From Sphaerolaimus hirsutus (taxonomy: Eukaryota > Nematoda > Chromadorea > Monhysterida > Sphaerolaimidae), in assembly GCA_964036195.1 (NCBI GenBank), contig OZ038450.1:28088794-28152793 (forward strand): a stretch of 64,000 bases of DNA, written 5' to 3'. The first letter of the stretch is position 1; each line of letters starts with the position of its first letter. Under the pieces are notes generated by a model, which did not search any database, was not told the DNA's origin, and saw only the letters and a program-made list of their open reading frames with translations. Below, piece by piece: positions 24,181 through 34,754 of this stretch. Both the position numbers and the translations under genes were made by a program.

Positions 24181-24957
24181 CAGAGTTGTTAAAATACTGG
24201 TATTTTTGGTGAGTGTAAGTGTAAATACACTTTCCAAATTTTGAGTATGGATACCAAAAGTGTAAGGTATTTTAAAAATACCTAGGAAAGTGTAAAAAAG
24301 TGTAAGTGTAAATTTTTTTTAGTAAGAGCTCTCACTGTTGAGCATTAGAAAACACCACTGTTTTCACCTTTAGATCAATTTATTTGTCATTTTCATGCAT
24401 TATTTCACATTTTACTGCCTTTTATGAAACATTTGAGACTGTAACAAATACTGTAGTGGTGCGAAGTTCCCTAATAATGGCACTTTTTCAGTGTTGATAT
24501 TTTACTGATTAAGCAATGCGATACACACTGTTTAAATGCAAGAATGGACATGCAGCAAATGTCAATGCAAAAGCCAGTTGACTTTGTATCCAGCTGGTGA
24601 ATTTCCATTGATCTTGTCCTTTTTACAAAAGTATGATGAAACTGTAGAATACCATGAGTACTGATCAAAGGTTGGAGATCAAACGCTAGTTTGTACATTT
24701 GCCATATTTTCAACATTCAATGCATAACTGCATGTGTGCACTGTGCAGTTATTTTTTGTACATGACCCTATTTTATGCTTTCTCAAAAGCATAAAACAGG
24801 GCCATCTGAAAGAAAAAATACACTTTCTGTACCCAGGTATTTTGCTCAGGAAAGTGTAAAATAAGTGTATGGGTATTTTATGAAAGTGTAAGTGTAAATA
24901 TAAATATCCATTTACCCGGGTATTTCGGGTAAGTGTAAATACACTTTCGCAACTCTG
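24181..24957. mobile_element. CAGAGTTG element, AAGTGTAAGTG type, copy 2
   Basis: CAGAGTTG…CAACTCTG ends with the exact 8-bp duplication CAAAATTA on both sides. It is nearly identical to 17722-18513, including the minus-strand 81-codon frame at 24471-24716. The two insertions therefore look recent. Confidence 0.85.
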
Positions 24958-25074
24958 CAAAATTAGCGATTTTGAGTGCAAATTGGGGTAACATTTTCCA
25001 AAAATCGCTCCAGATAGTTGGGTGATTGGGGGGTGATGTTTGAAGGACAGTAGTTAAAAACCTTGCCTCGGGAT

Positions 25075-25487
25075 TAGGGTTCAAACGGGATTCCGGGATT
25101 CCGGGATTTAGCAATCCCGATCCCAAACATTTTCAAATCCCGATCCCGAGAAACTCCAAAGTCCGGGATACTGATCCCGGAAAAATTAGAGGAAATTATC
25201 ATAAGTGAAAAAATGATGTTTTTGCATGCAAAAATGTGAACGCAAACCCCCAGCGTTCATTTTATGCCACTTTTCTGGCATCCAACAGTGTTTTGAGACC
25301 TTTATGAACAACTGTGAATGCCAGAACATTGGCCAAATACTCTATCCCAAGACCCCAATCCCGATCCCGAAACAATGCCAATCCCGATCCCGTGACCCCA
25401 ATCCCGGCCAATCCCGATCCCGATCCGGAAATCTCAAAAAACCAATCCTGATCCCGATCCCGAAAAGTCAATCCCGTTTGAACCCTA
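25075..25487. mobile_element. TAGGGTTCAAACGG element with GGGATC repeats, copy 1
   Basis: Ends TAGGGTTCAAACGGGATTCC and CAATCCCGTTTGAACCCTA. The subterminal regions are arrays of ATCCCG. The non-repetitive core (…GCAAACCCCCAGCG…CAGTGTTTTGAGACCTTTAT…) is shared with 46543-47098. No flanking duplication is evident for this copy. Confidence 0.75.
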
Positions 25488-26398
25488 TGTACACCCCCAT
25501 ACTGAACCCCTGATCCAAGGTATCAGAAAAACGCAGAGCAAAGATAGCCACTCAACATGACAGCAATTTAAAAAAAATTGTAGCCATGCAAATTTGGAAT
25601 GAAAATACTTAAGCAAGCAAATTGTGGATATACTGATGGGCCTTTTCAAAACGTTTTGGGTGAAAGTTGTCAGTAAAACATCGCGTGCTCAAGCTACTGT
25701 TATAATTTCAAACACAAGTTTGAAACTGAAAATCATGGAGTTGAAAGAATTCAGGATCAAACCGTTCAATTGTTCTCACCATTCTATCTGATCGTGCAAA
25801 AATCATTGTTTGAAATAGTTGAAACACTTTCAATTTATTTGTTATGTTTTCGACATATTTTTAGCCTAACTTTTACATGTTCTCCTGTTATAAAATTTGA
25901 GGTGCATGTTAGTTCTTGCATCTAAAGAATATTTTCCAAACCGCCTATTCCATTATTTGAGCGTTTTTTCAAATGGAGGTAAAAATTAAAGCTCTCACAT
26001 TGAAAGATAGATATTCAAAAAAAATTTAAAAAAATAAAATCGTTTAATGCCAGAATACACACTAGTTGACATCAAAATTTCCAAAACACATAAATCTGTT
26101 TTGAACAGGTTTTTATGAATGATTTTTAATCTCCATCAACAGTAGTTTACACACACCTTATTCTGGACTCAAGGCACAATGTGCAGGGCCAATGTGACAG
26201 TGAAAACACAGATAAGTCCATGTAAATGTCAAGTAAGCTAACATCTGTCAACTAATGACATTACCATCAAAACTGAATACATCATACACTTCCCACAAAC
26301 CACAGAAAAATTATGTCACACACTTCTGCAGCGATAAATTTAACAAGACTGCAAACACACAGTTCTCACAAAACCAAACACAGAAAAGCACATGAACA

Positions 26399-26672
26399 TA
26401 GGGTGACAACTTTCCGTTTTCCATTTCAACTAGCAAAATTTTCTCCGGTCCGTTTTCCGGCAATGACAAAAAATCCTTTTTCGATTTCCAGCAAGTTTAG
26501 AAAAATTTCCGTTTCTGCTTTCCGCAGGCAAGTTTCCATTGCCATTTCCGCTTTTCACAGGAAAAAATGTTTCCATTTTCCAGCAAGTGCAAAAAATTTC
26601 TGTTTCCGTTTTCCAGCAAGTGCAAAAAATTTTCTGTTTCCGTTTCCATAAGAATTTTTTGATGACACCCTA
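26399..26672. mobile_element. TAGGGTG(T/A)C hAT-like MITE with GGAAAACGG repeats, copy 1
   Basis: Starts TAGGGTGACAACTTTCCG and ends GATGACACCCTA; the flanks CATGAACA/CATGCACA match in 7 of 8. The interior is CCGTTTTCC/GGAAAACGG and TTTGCACTTGC-like repeats. It lies just downstream (minus sense) of the last located exon of the Ser-rich protein gene. Confidence 0.75.
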
Positions 26673-26695
26673 CATGCACACAAATCACAAGTTAC

Positions 26696-29600
26696 CATTT
26701 TGCCCGTTGGATGAGTGCCAACAGCCTTCGCGTCGCCAGAACAGCTGACAGGAGGAGAATCGTTACCGGAATTATTTGGAATGTCATCCTCACTGGAGTA
26801 TAACATGGTGCTTGGAAGGGCAGACAGGAAAAACGCAGTTGAATGAAGGTCTGCAGGTTTTTGGGAGTGCAAAAACGAATTGTTTAGTGTCATTTTTGGG
26901 GTGAGAGCTACAGGAAGTTCACCCCTCGCCCCTAGCAGGGGTACGAAAGGAGGGTGGTTCGGGGGCAGCTATCTATCTATCCAACTAAACCGCCCAGCTA
27001 TCTATCTATCCCGGAGGCAAATTTTTGGTTACTACCCCTGAAATCCCCCCCCCCTCAATCGCCCAGTTATCTACCTATCTGGAGCGGTTTTAAAGAAATT
27101 TTACGCTAATTTTCACTCAAAATCACTAAATTTCAAATCTTTTAGTTTTTCACCTTCAAAATCCCAATTTATCTTCCCTAATGCCTATTTTCGGCTATTA
27201 TTTGCACTACATGTACTTCTATTTTTCAACTAATTTTAGCGATTATTCTCCCTTCACTTCCTTTCAGGGGTCTCCTACGGGGGGGGGGGCTGGGGGAGGG
27301 GCTGCCCCCCCCAAATCGGCCAGCTATCTATCTATCTTGAGTGGTTTTTGAGAAATTTTGCCCCAATTTTTCTCAAAATACTAATTTTCGCACCTTTTTA
27401 TAGTTTTCACCTTCAAAATCATGCTTTGCAGCTATATGCATGGTTATATACCTATTTTTAGCCATTTTAAACATACTTTTTGCTACTTTTAACTGATTAT
27501 TAGCGATTTTTTCCCCTTTCTGCCTTCTTAACCTTGAAAAAGCCTATATATTGTGCCCCCACCAGCCCCCCCCCAGAAAAATTTTCAGCTATCTATCCCT
27601 CCGAAGGAGCGATTTGCTATCTATCCAGCCCCAGCGAAGGCCAAAATCTTGGAGACCCCTGCTTCCTTTACACTTGAAAGACTATAAATCGAAGCCCGCA
27701 CCTCCTAATTTTTTTCTTGTTTTCAGCTATACTTACCCTATAGCTGGTCCCTAGGTAGGCACTTTAGTTCAAACAATATCACAGTCAACAAAATGTTACG
27801 ACTTCCTTGTATCTGTCTTGACACTTATTCTTGATTTCACAAAAATGAGAGTCTTGCTTTGGGTTGGCAGTTCATTTTTTTTAAATCTAATTTTTTAAAT
27901 AAATCAAAGGATGGAAACTGATTTTAATTTAAAAAATCAAAAAGCAAAATTTCTGGTAGACTTGCACTAGGTATTTTGCAATTTTTTGCATGCAAGCGCG
28001 CAATTTCTCATACACATTACCATTGGTGGTGTTTACATGGATTTTAGGGCATTTAGTGTTAAAGCTTCCAGTTATTCATGCTATCAGGTAATAAAAAGCT
28101 GTGATATGCTAGTGTAGTATATAATATTCAGCCAATGTGCTCCCACCAACTTCTACAGTGTGTAACGTCACTGTCAATGTATTAGCCTTCTTTTACAACC
28201 CAGGGGTCTCCTAGGGGGGGCTGGGGGGGGGCTGCCCCCCCCCAAATCGGCCAGCTATCATCTATCCTGGAGGCAGCTCAGCTATCTATCTATCCCGAGG
28301 CAAATTTTCTGCCTAATACCCCCAAAGATATAGAAATATAGTTTTTCACCTTCAAAATTTTGCTTTCCAGCTATATACATGGTTATTTTATTTATAGGGT
28401 TGGAAAAAATCAATTTTTGTTAAACGCCTTGATTTTTTTAAATAAAATCGGATTTTTTTAAAATCGCCCAAAATGGCAGTATAGAGAAAAATATGTGTAT
28501 GTTAAGTGTCAGACAATGTATTGTTATGTCTATTGTGGTCATATTATGACTGTGGAGTCATGGAATAGCATTATAAGCAGTGATTTCTTTCAAAAATATC
28601 CATTTTACGTCGACTTATTACGTATATTGCCTTTTGTCGGATGTTCGTGACTTCAAGTGAAGTTCAGCATGGAATAGTGCTTAAATAAGGTTGTAAGAGA
28701 AGGCTAATACATTGACAGTGATGTTACACACTGTAGAAGTATGTGGGAATGGTAATATGTATGAGAAATTGTGCGCTTGCATGCAAAAAATGCAAAATAC
28801 CTAGTGCAAGTCTACCAGAAATTTTGCCTTTTGATTTTTCAAATTAAAATCTGTTTCCACCCTTTGATTTTTATATAAAAAATCAGATAAAAAAATCAGT
28901 TTAAAAAAATGTGCCAACACTAGTTATGTACCTATTTTTAGCCATTTTAAACATACTTTTGGCTACTTTTAACTGATTATTAGCGATTTTTCACCTTTCT
29001 GCCTTCTTTACCTTGAAAAAGCCTATCTATTCTGCCCCAACCAGCCCCCCCCCCAGAAAATTTTAAAGCTATCTATCCCTCTGGAGGAGCGATTTGCTAT
29101 CTATCCAGCCCCTGCGAGGGCCAAAATTTTGGAGACCCCTGTTACAACCTTATTTAAGCACTATTCCATGCTGAACTTCACTTGAAGTCACAAATGTTCA
29201 ACGAAAAGCGACATACCTAATAAGTCTACATACAAATGGATATTTTTGAAAGAAATCACTGCTTATAAAGCTATACCATGACTCCACAGTCATAATATGA
29301 CCACAATGGACATAACAATACATTCTCTGGAAGACATTTTTAGAAAGGCACTAGCAGCAAGGCCATTTAACAAAAAATCACCAGCCAAAAATGTTTATGC
29401 ATGCAAATCCTTTCACATTTTGCAAATTTTTCTATATCATAAACAATGACACCATGATGAGCATTTCATGAGAAAGCTGCAGAGCAGGCGCTCCACACCA
29501 CATCAAATTCATGAAACCAAACACACCAAACTAACCCCTATCAAGTTTAAACCTAACTTTCCTTTCCCCATTGCTCATTTCAACACAATTATCTGACTGC

Positions 29601-32600
29601 ACTGATGCATTTTCACTATCTGCAATTCCGGCATTATCAAGTTCCATTTCACCCAAATCTGTGTCATTTTTGTCTTCCGAGACACTTTCATCGATTTCCA
29701 TGGAAATGGGTGCTTGAGTTTCTTCTGTTGGTGAACACACTTCGGAAACTGGTTTTGATGTGGAAACATCTTTTGATGTTCCGGGAATTTCAGCTGTTTT
29801 GGGACTACTTTTAGCCTCTGAAATGTATTGGTTTATTTTTAAATGGAATAGCAGAAAAAGTAACCAGGGGCCAATCAGTGCTGTACCCCGAAATCTCACA
29901 TAAATTTGACATGTCATGTAATTATCCAAATTCACAGTAAATTTTTTTCTACGATCAATTAGTAGTCATTGACATTTTATACGGCACTTCACAAAAAAAA
30001 TTTATCACACATTTCACATGGCACTGGACAAATTTTACCAAAGACTTCACAACACCTGACACACTTAATCCAACATTTTACCTTACACTTACCATTTTTT
30101 AATTGACATAACTATCAGATGACGCAAAAATACCCACCTCTAAAATTACGACCATCATCTTCAACTTGAACAGGTATCCCAAGAAAACTGGGAAATCTGA
30201 ATTCTACCACTTTCTGAACAGGCACCCGCACGGGTTCGGCAACTTTTTCCGGCCCACACTTTTCCAAATCTTGAGGTTTCTTTGGAATTTTGAAACGTGT
30301 ATCCAGTTTTCCTTTCTGCAAGCAATCCAAAGCCACTGTGTCGGCAGACGATTTTGAGCATGTGGCCATTTGATCTGATTTGGCACTGTGCCAAGATTGT
30401 AAAGAATCATCGCTGACACTTTTTACCAATTTGCTTTTCTTGGCATGTTTGCCAAATTTCGACGTTTTTGAATCGACTGTTCCACTTGTTTTACCCGTTT
30501 TTGATCGGCTATCCTCTGAATTATCAGAATTTGAACTTTGACACGGCCGTAAAGTGGCTTCATTTTGCGCCAATTCTCTCAAAGCAGCCAATTTTGTCGC
30601 CAAATGCTGTCGCCTGATAAAAAGATCATCGTAAAATTGAGATTTCGGTGGCTGCGCACACTTTTTGACTGCCTCGTCCAGTACGGCATCGTCCAAAACG
30701 ACTTTTATACCCGATTTCAAGGTGTGCGAGCCTGCGAGTTGAGAAAGATTGCGTGTTTTGTAAGTTGAAGAAAGGAAGCATAATCTACATATTGCACATA
30801 GTATTTACTTCTGGGCAGGGGTAGAAAAGGGGGGGGGGGGGTTACCCCCTCCCAAAACCACGCGGAGGCCGCTCAGCTATCTATCTCGGAGGCAAAATTT
30901 TGGGCAACTACCCCCCCCCCCAAAAAAAATCAGCGAAAAAACCCCCTGACCTATCTGTAGCGATTTTTGAAAAACTATACCCCAATTTTCGCTCAAAATC
31001 TTATTTTTCATACTTTTTTTATAGATTCCATAATCAAAAGTTCATGCGTCTAACTGCCTATTTTCAGTACTATATTTGCTTATATTTCAATGTTTAGCCA
31101 ATTTTCACCTACTTATACTTTCACCTACTTCACCTAACAGAATACCCCTGCTTCTGAGGCTAATTCCGCAAGTGGAGATGTAAAAAAAAACAATTATGAA
31201 GCTAACTTTAAAAAATGTGGAAAGTTTAGAGAAAAATTAAAAGTTCAATTTCCTTTTGACTTTGCTTCTCACTTCTAAATCTGTTTTTTTTTCACTTCTC
31301 CACTTGCCGAACTGGCCCCAGCTGTTTATACCGATCTCTTGGATTTGCAGCTGGGGTTGTAACGGGATCCCGAATTCCGAATTTTTTTGTGGTACCGATC
31401 ACGATCCCGAAATAAAAAAACGAATCGCAATCCCGATCCCGGAAAAATTTCCCAACGTTTAAAAATCACTTTTTTTGCAATTACACATGTGAACATCAAC
31501 CCCCGATGTCCAATTTATTGCCTTTTCTGACAAATTTATTTTTAAGGTGTTTTAGACCATTTTTGCGGTAAATTACCGAAAAGCTTTTAATATTAGAACA
31601 TTTTCAAAAACCCTGATCCACATCCCGAAAAGAATGCCTATCCCGAACCAGGGCCACCAACCCCAGCCCCGAAATCTAAAAAAAACAATCCCGATCACGA
31701 TCCCGAAAATTCTAACAACCAATAACGATCCCGAAAAGTCGCTCCCGTTTGAACCCTATTTGCAGCTCCGATCCCAGATTAGAAAATAAATGAAACAAAA
31801 TTGGGAACACCAACACCTCCACTGAATCCCGAGAAATTTTATTTAAATTTAACACAATTCATTTCAATCCAATCCAGAAATTCCAGCCGCTTTTTAAGAC
31901 GTGGTACTGAAATATCTCTAACTCAATATTGTGGAGTATGAAAAAACGTTTAAAAAATACGTTTGGCTTGAAATACATTTGATACCACAGCTCAATACAC
32001 AAACGAAAACCTGGAAACTTCTGAGCTAATGAATGTTTCTGAATTTATTGATAGCTCATTTATAGCAGGGGTCTCCTAGGCGGGTGGGAGCCCCCATATC
32101 CGCCAGCTATCTATCTATCCCAGAGGCAAATTTTTTGGCTATCTATCCCCAAATCGGCCAGCTATCTACCTATCTGGAGCGATTTTTGAGAAATTTTGCC
32201 ACAATTTTCGCTCAAAATCGCTAATTTTCGTACATTTCTATACTTTTTCACCTTCAAAACCGCTGATTTCGCCTATGCACGCTTTTAAATACCTATTTTT
32301 AGTCATTTTTTGCCCGTTTTATCTACTTTTGACCTGCTCTTAGCGATTTTTTCCCCTTTCTGTCTTCTAGGCATTGAAAAAAACCTATATTTTGCCCCCG
32401 CGAGCCCCCGCCCCAGAAGCTATCCAGCTATTTCAGCTATCCATCCTTCCGGAGGAGCGATTTGCCATATATCCAGCCCCCGCGAGGGCCAAAGTCTTGG
32501 AGACCCCTGATTTATAGTATGTTAGTACCTTTGTATAAAACGTGTTTCAAATTAACCGAAAATGGGAATGGTACGCGGAAGGCCATCGTATTTTGTGTCA

Positions 32601-32775
32601 CTGACGCTGTAGATTGGCGTTCCGGCGCTCTGTAAAAAAAATTAACACAGAATAACATTTAGTGCGAAATTTGGCACTGTTCCAAGATGATTTCAAAGCG
32701 TGAAAAACAAACCGCACTGAGCTCAGGGGAAGGCGTATCCCTCCTCGAAGCGGCCCGTCGCATTTTACGCGACAT
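26696..32775 (-). CDS. Unrecognised Ser-rich acidic protein, five exons located, 3' part missing
   Basis: Minus-strand exons in order: 32775-32713 (ATG start), 32629-32557, 30731-30138, 29817-29536, 26850-26696. All four junctions keep the frame (0, +1, +1, +1). The located part is about 389 residues. The N-terminus is basic (RRAASRRD), followed by 'TPIYSVSDTKYDGLPRTIPI' and a helical stretch rich in Leu/Ala/Lys (KVVLDDAVLDEAVKKC…FIRRQHLATKLAALRELA). Next comes a long Ser/Lys/Asp low-complexity region, then an acidic segment (SMEIDESVSEDKNDTDLGEM). The last located exon ends in frame at a GTAACT donor at 26695; no following exon or stop was found. The start is chosen at the ATG that begins the basic segment, with a GTTTGT donor 63 nt later. 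No family is recognised; composition suggests a nuclear or cytoskeletal regulatory protein, which is only a guess. Intron 4 (26851-29535) is filled with nested transposons. Confidence 0.6.
27265..27661. mobile_element. CAGGGGTCTCC hAT-like MITE, copy A
   Basis: Starts CAGGGGTCTCCTACGGGGG and ends TTGGAGACCCCTG, with the exact 8-bp duplication CTTCCTTT on both sides. Interior words such as CGGCCAGCTATCTATCTATC and AAATTTTGCCCCAATTTT…CTCAAAAT are shared with the other copies. It is inserted in an older relative that spans about 26930-27750. Confidence 0.85.
27885..29335. repeat. Repeat unit split by a hAT insertion
   Basis: The segments 27885-28200 and 29142-29335 are two halves of one repeat unit. 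The same unit lies inverted and uninterrupted at about 28400-28915, inside the inserted element. Comparing them shows the junction TTACAACC intact in the inner copy and duplicated around the insertion. Confidence 0.75.
28201..29141. mobile_element. CAGGGGTCTCC hAT-like element, copy B, carrying an inverted host repeat
   Basis: Starts CAGGGGTCTCCTAGGGGGG and ends TTGGAGACCCCTG, flanked by the exact 8-bp duplication TTACAACC. Its middle (about 28400-28915) is an inverted, uninterrupted copy of the very repeat into which it inserted. Confidence 0.85.
30816..31150. mobile_element. CAGGGGTA hAT-like MITE, copy D
   Basis: CAGGGGTAG…ATACCCCTG ends, with flanks CTTCTGGG/CTTCTGAG (7 of 8). The interior has CTCAGCTATCTATCTCGGAGGC and CCCCAATTTTCGCTCAAAATC words of the same family. 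It lies upstream of exon 3 of the Ser-rich gene, in its intron 2. Confidence 0.7.
31352..31758. mobile_element. TAGGGTTCAAACGG element with GGGATC repeats, copy 2 (diverged)
   Basis: Ends TGGGGTTGTAACGGGATCC and TCCCGTTTGAACCCTA, flanked by the exact 8-bp duplication TTTGCAGC. The interior has degenerate GATCCCGA arrays and a diverged version of the family core. Confidence 0.75.
32066..32509. mobile_element. CAGGGGTCTCC hAT-like MITE, copy C
   Basis: Starts CAGGGGTCTCCTAGGCGGG and ends CTTGGAGACCCCTG, with the exact 8-bp duplication ATTTATAG on both sides. It is intronic in the Ser-rich protein gene. Confidence 0.88.
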
Positions 32776-33649
32776 AAAGTGAAATTTGTGAAAGAAACAT
32801 ACTTCGACGATGAAAGCACAGAGCAAAGGTAAAAGCAGCCTCTTATTTTTCTTTTTTTTAGAGAAGCACTCGTTTGAAAACGCCCAGAGATGACCGATTA
32901 ATTTACCGTTCTTTGTTTGTAAAATACTCATCAAGTGACCTATGTGTGCTCTCGATCGATTTACATTTAAGAGAAGTTTTTGTAGAACGTACATTTCATT
33001 TTGAAGGTGAAGTTGTGCTGAGTTTATTCACGAAAAAAACGAACAGTGTAAAACTTATGTATGAATATTATTCAATCAGCACAAAGGTGGATGCTTGTGA
33101 AATCGCTGGCGAAATGCCAAATTAGTTAATTGCGTATCCAAATGTAATGCAGTTTCGACTGAAGTTTTAGTGGGTCAAGTTTCTCCGTTTTTCCGAAGTT
33201 TCTCCGAATACAATAGTTTTTCCGTTTTTCTACTCTTCCATACTTTGCTAAAATCCCGAATATTTGCATGTGATGTGTTTTGCATCTTTGTGAACTATGT
33301 CAAAAGTCATGTTAACTTGTCTGCCATTTCTTCAGGGAATTTTACATGTCTTTTGACGTTTTACATGACATTTGACATTTTACAGGGTCTGCGAGTGGCA
33401 CCTGAAATGCTCCCCCCACCGAATTCGTGACTCAAACCAAAATTCATAACTTTTGGCACATGCGATTGTCATGACACATCGCAAAAGTATACAAAAGTAG
33501 TGAAGTAATCCTGGGCCCATTGTCGGTGCGTTTTAGTGTGTTTCGGCTGCGAGCGAAAATGCACACTTGTGCAAAACTGTTGCTATGGGAAACACTTTGT
33601 TTGTTCGTTGTCGCTTGGTTTGAGAATTGCAGTGTGATTTTGTTTATTT

Positions 33650-33945
33650 AACGTATTGGCTCGAATAATTCCCCCGCCTTGAATAATCCCCTCAGTGTAC
33701 AGGTAAGTAAAATTAGGTAATCACCCCTGAGACATATGTAACTTTGGTGTGTACATGCTATTTGAACAAAAGTGTAATGTTATTTTGGTTACGAAGCATA
33801 TTTTGTAAATTGCGTTCATAGAAACATGAAGATTGAAAATTTTGATCAAGTAATAGTTATACCCTTGAGTAATTCCCCACCCCCATCCAAAAAAGTCGGA
33901 CGAAAAAAATAAACCCCCAGGGGAATTATTCAAGCGAATACGGTA
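33650..33945. repeat. TACCGTATT-type element between the divergent genes
   Basis: Ends ACGTATTGGCTCGAATAATTCC and GGAATTATTCAAGCGAATACGGTA are inverted. It lies in the ~2-kb spacer between the Ser-rich gene start (32775) and the MVP start (34755), so it could influence either promoter (inference). Confidence 0.65.
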
Positions 33946-34109
33946 TGGGTCCAGCTTTATCTCGATTTGCGTTTGCGAAACAAGCTGCCCTATATCACAA
34001 CTCCAACGGAAATTTTAAACGCGTCACTTTTTTTTGCAGCATCGCGAAGTATGATTAGGTATACACTCGAATAAAAAAAAAAGAGTTACGATTTCGCAAT
34101 TTGTTCTTT

Positions 34110-34350
34110 CTATGTGTAAATTGGCGGTTTTGCGCATACACTTTTTTGTTTTGGAGACCATGAAATGTCTTCACTCTTCAGCTCATCCCATTCGACTAGT
34201 GTAAAGGTTTCACATGTAATTGTCAATAAAAAGTACTCCAATATTTCTGTTTGCCCGCCACCATGGTGCAACTTATGCCTCAGGCACTTTGCTACCGTAA
34301 TCTCTCGATTTTCTGGTAATGCCTGCGCCATTAGAGCCGTTTTCGAAGAG
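34110..34350 (-). other. Isolated coding-like open frame
   Basis: A minus-strand open stretch of about 74 codons with balanced composition (…LPENREITVAKCLRH…TEILEYFLLTITCETF…). It has no obvious splice partner and I do not recognise it. It lies between two divergent genes, so it could be an exon of an unlocated gene, a transposon relic or chance. Confidence 0.3.
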
Positions 34351-34754
34351 TCAAGTTAGGTATTTACGTACTGTGACAAAATTGCAACGTTATAATTACA
34401 ACAAAAATTGCATCCCACAAAAAGGCATAGTAAATCTGTAATTTATATACATAAATTACCATTTATCCTTTATTTTTATAAATATTTCATGTGTAAATAT
34501 TTGTGATTTATGGCTTACCTTTCTAAAATCCGATTTTTCCAACTAGTGCATTTGTGCTTTTTCTGGCCACAAAATAGCTAAAGCAAACACACATGCAATT
34601 TGTATTCATTTTCCTACTGTAGAAAAAATCCAGGATTCGCTCGATTTCACCACCTATAATACCCGCCCCCATAAACATTTCAGTTTTGCTGCAGCTGCAT
34701 TTCCCACTTGAGTGAAATTGTATTTTCGAAATTTTCTGAAAATTTCATCCAAAA

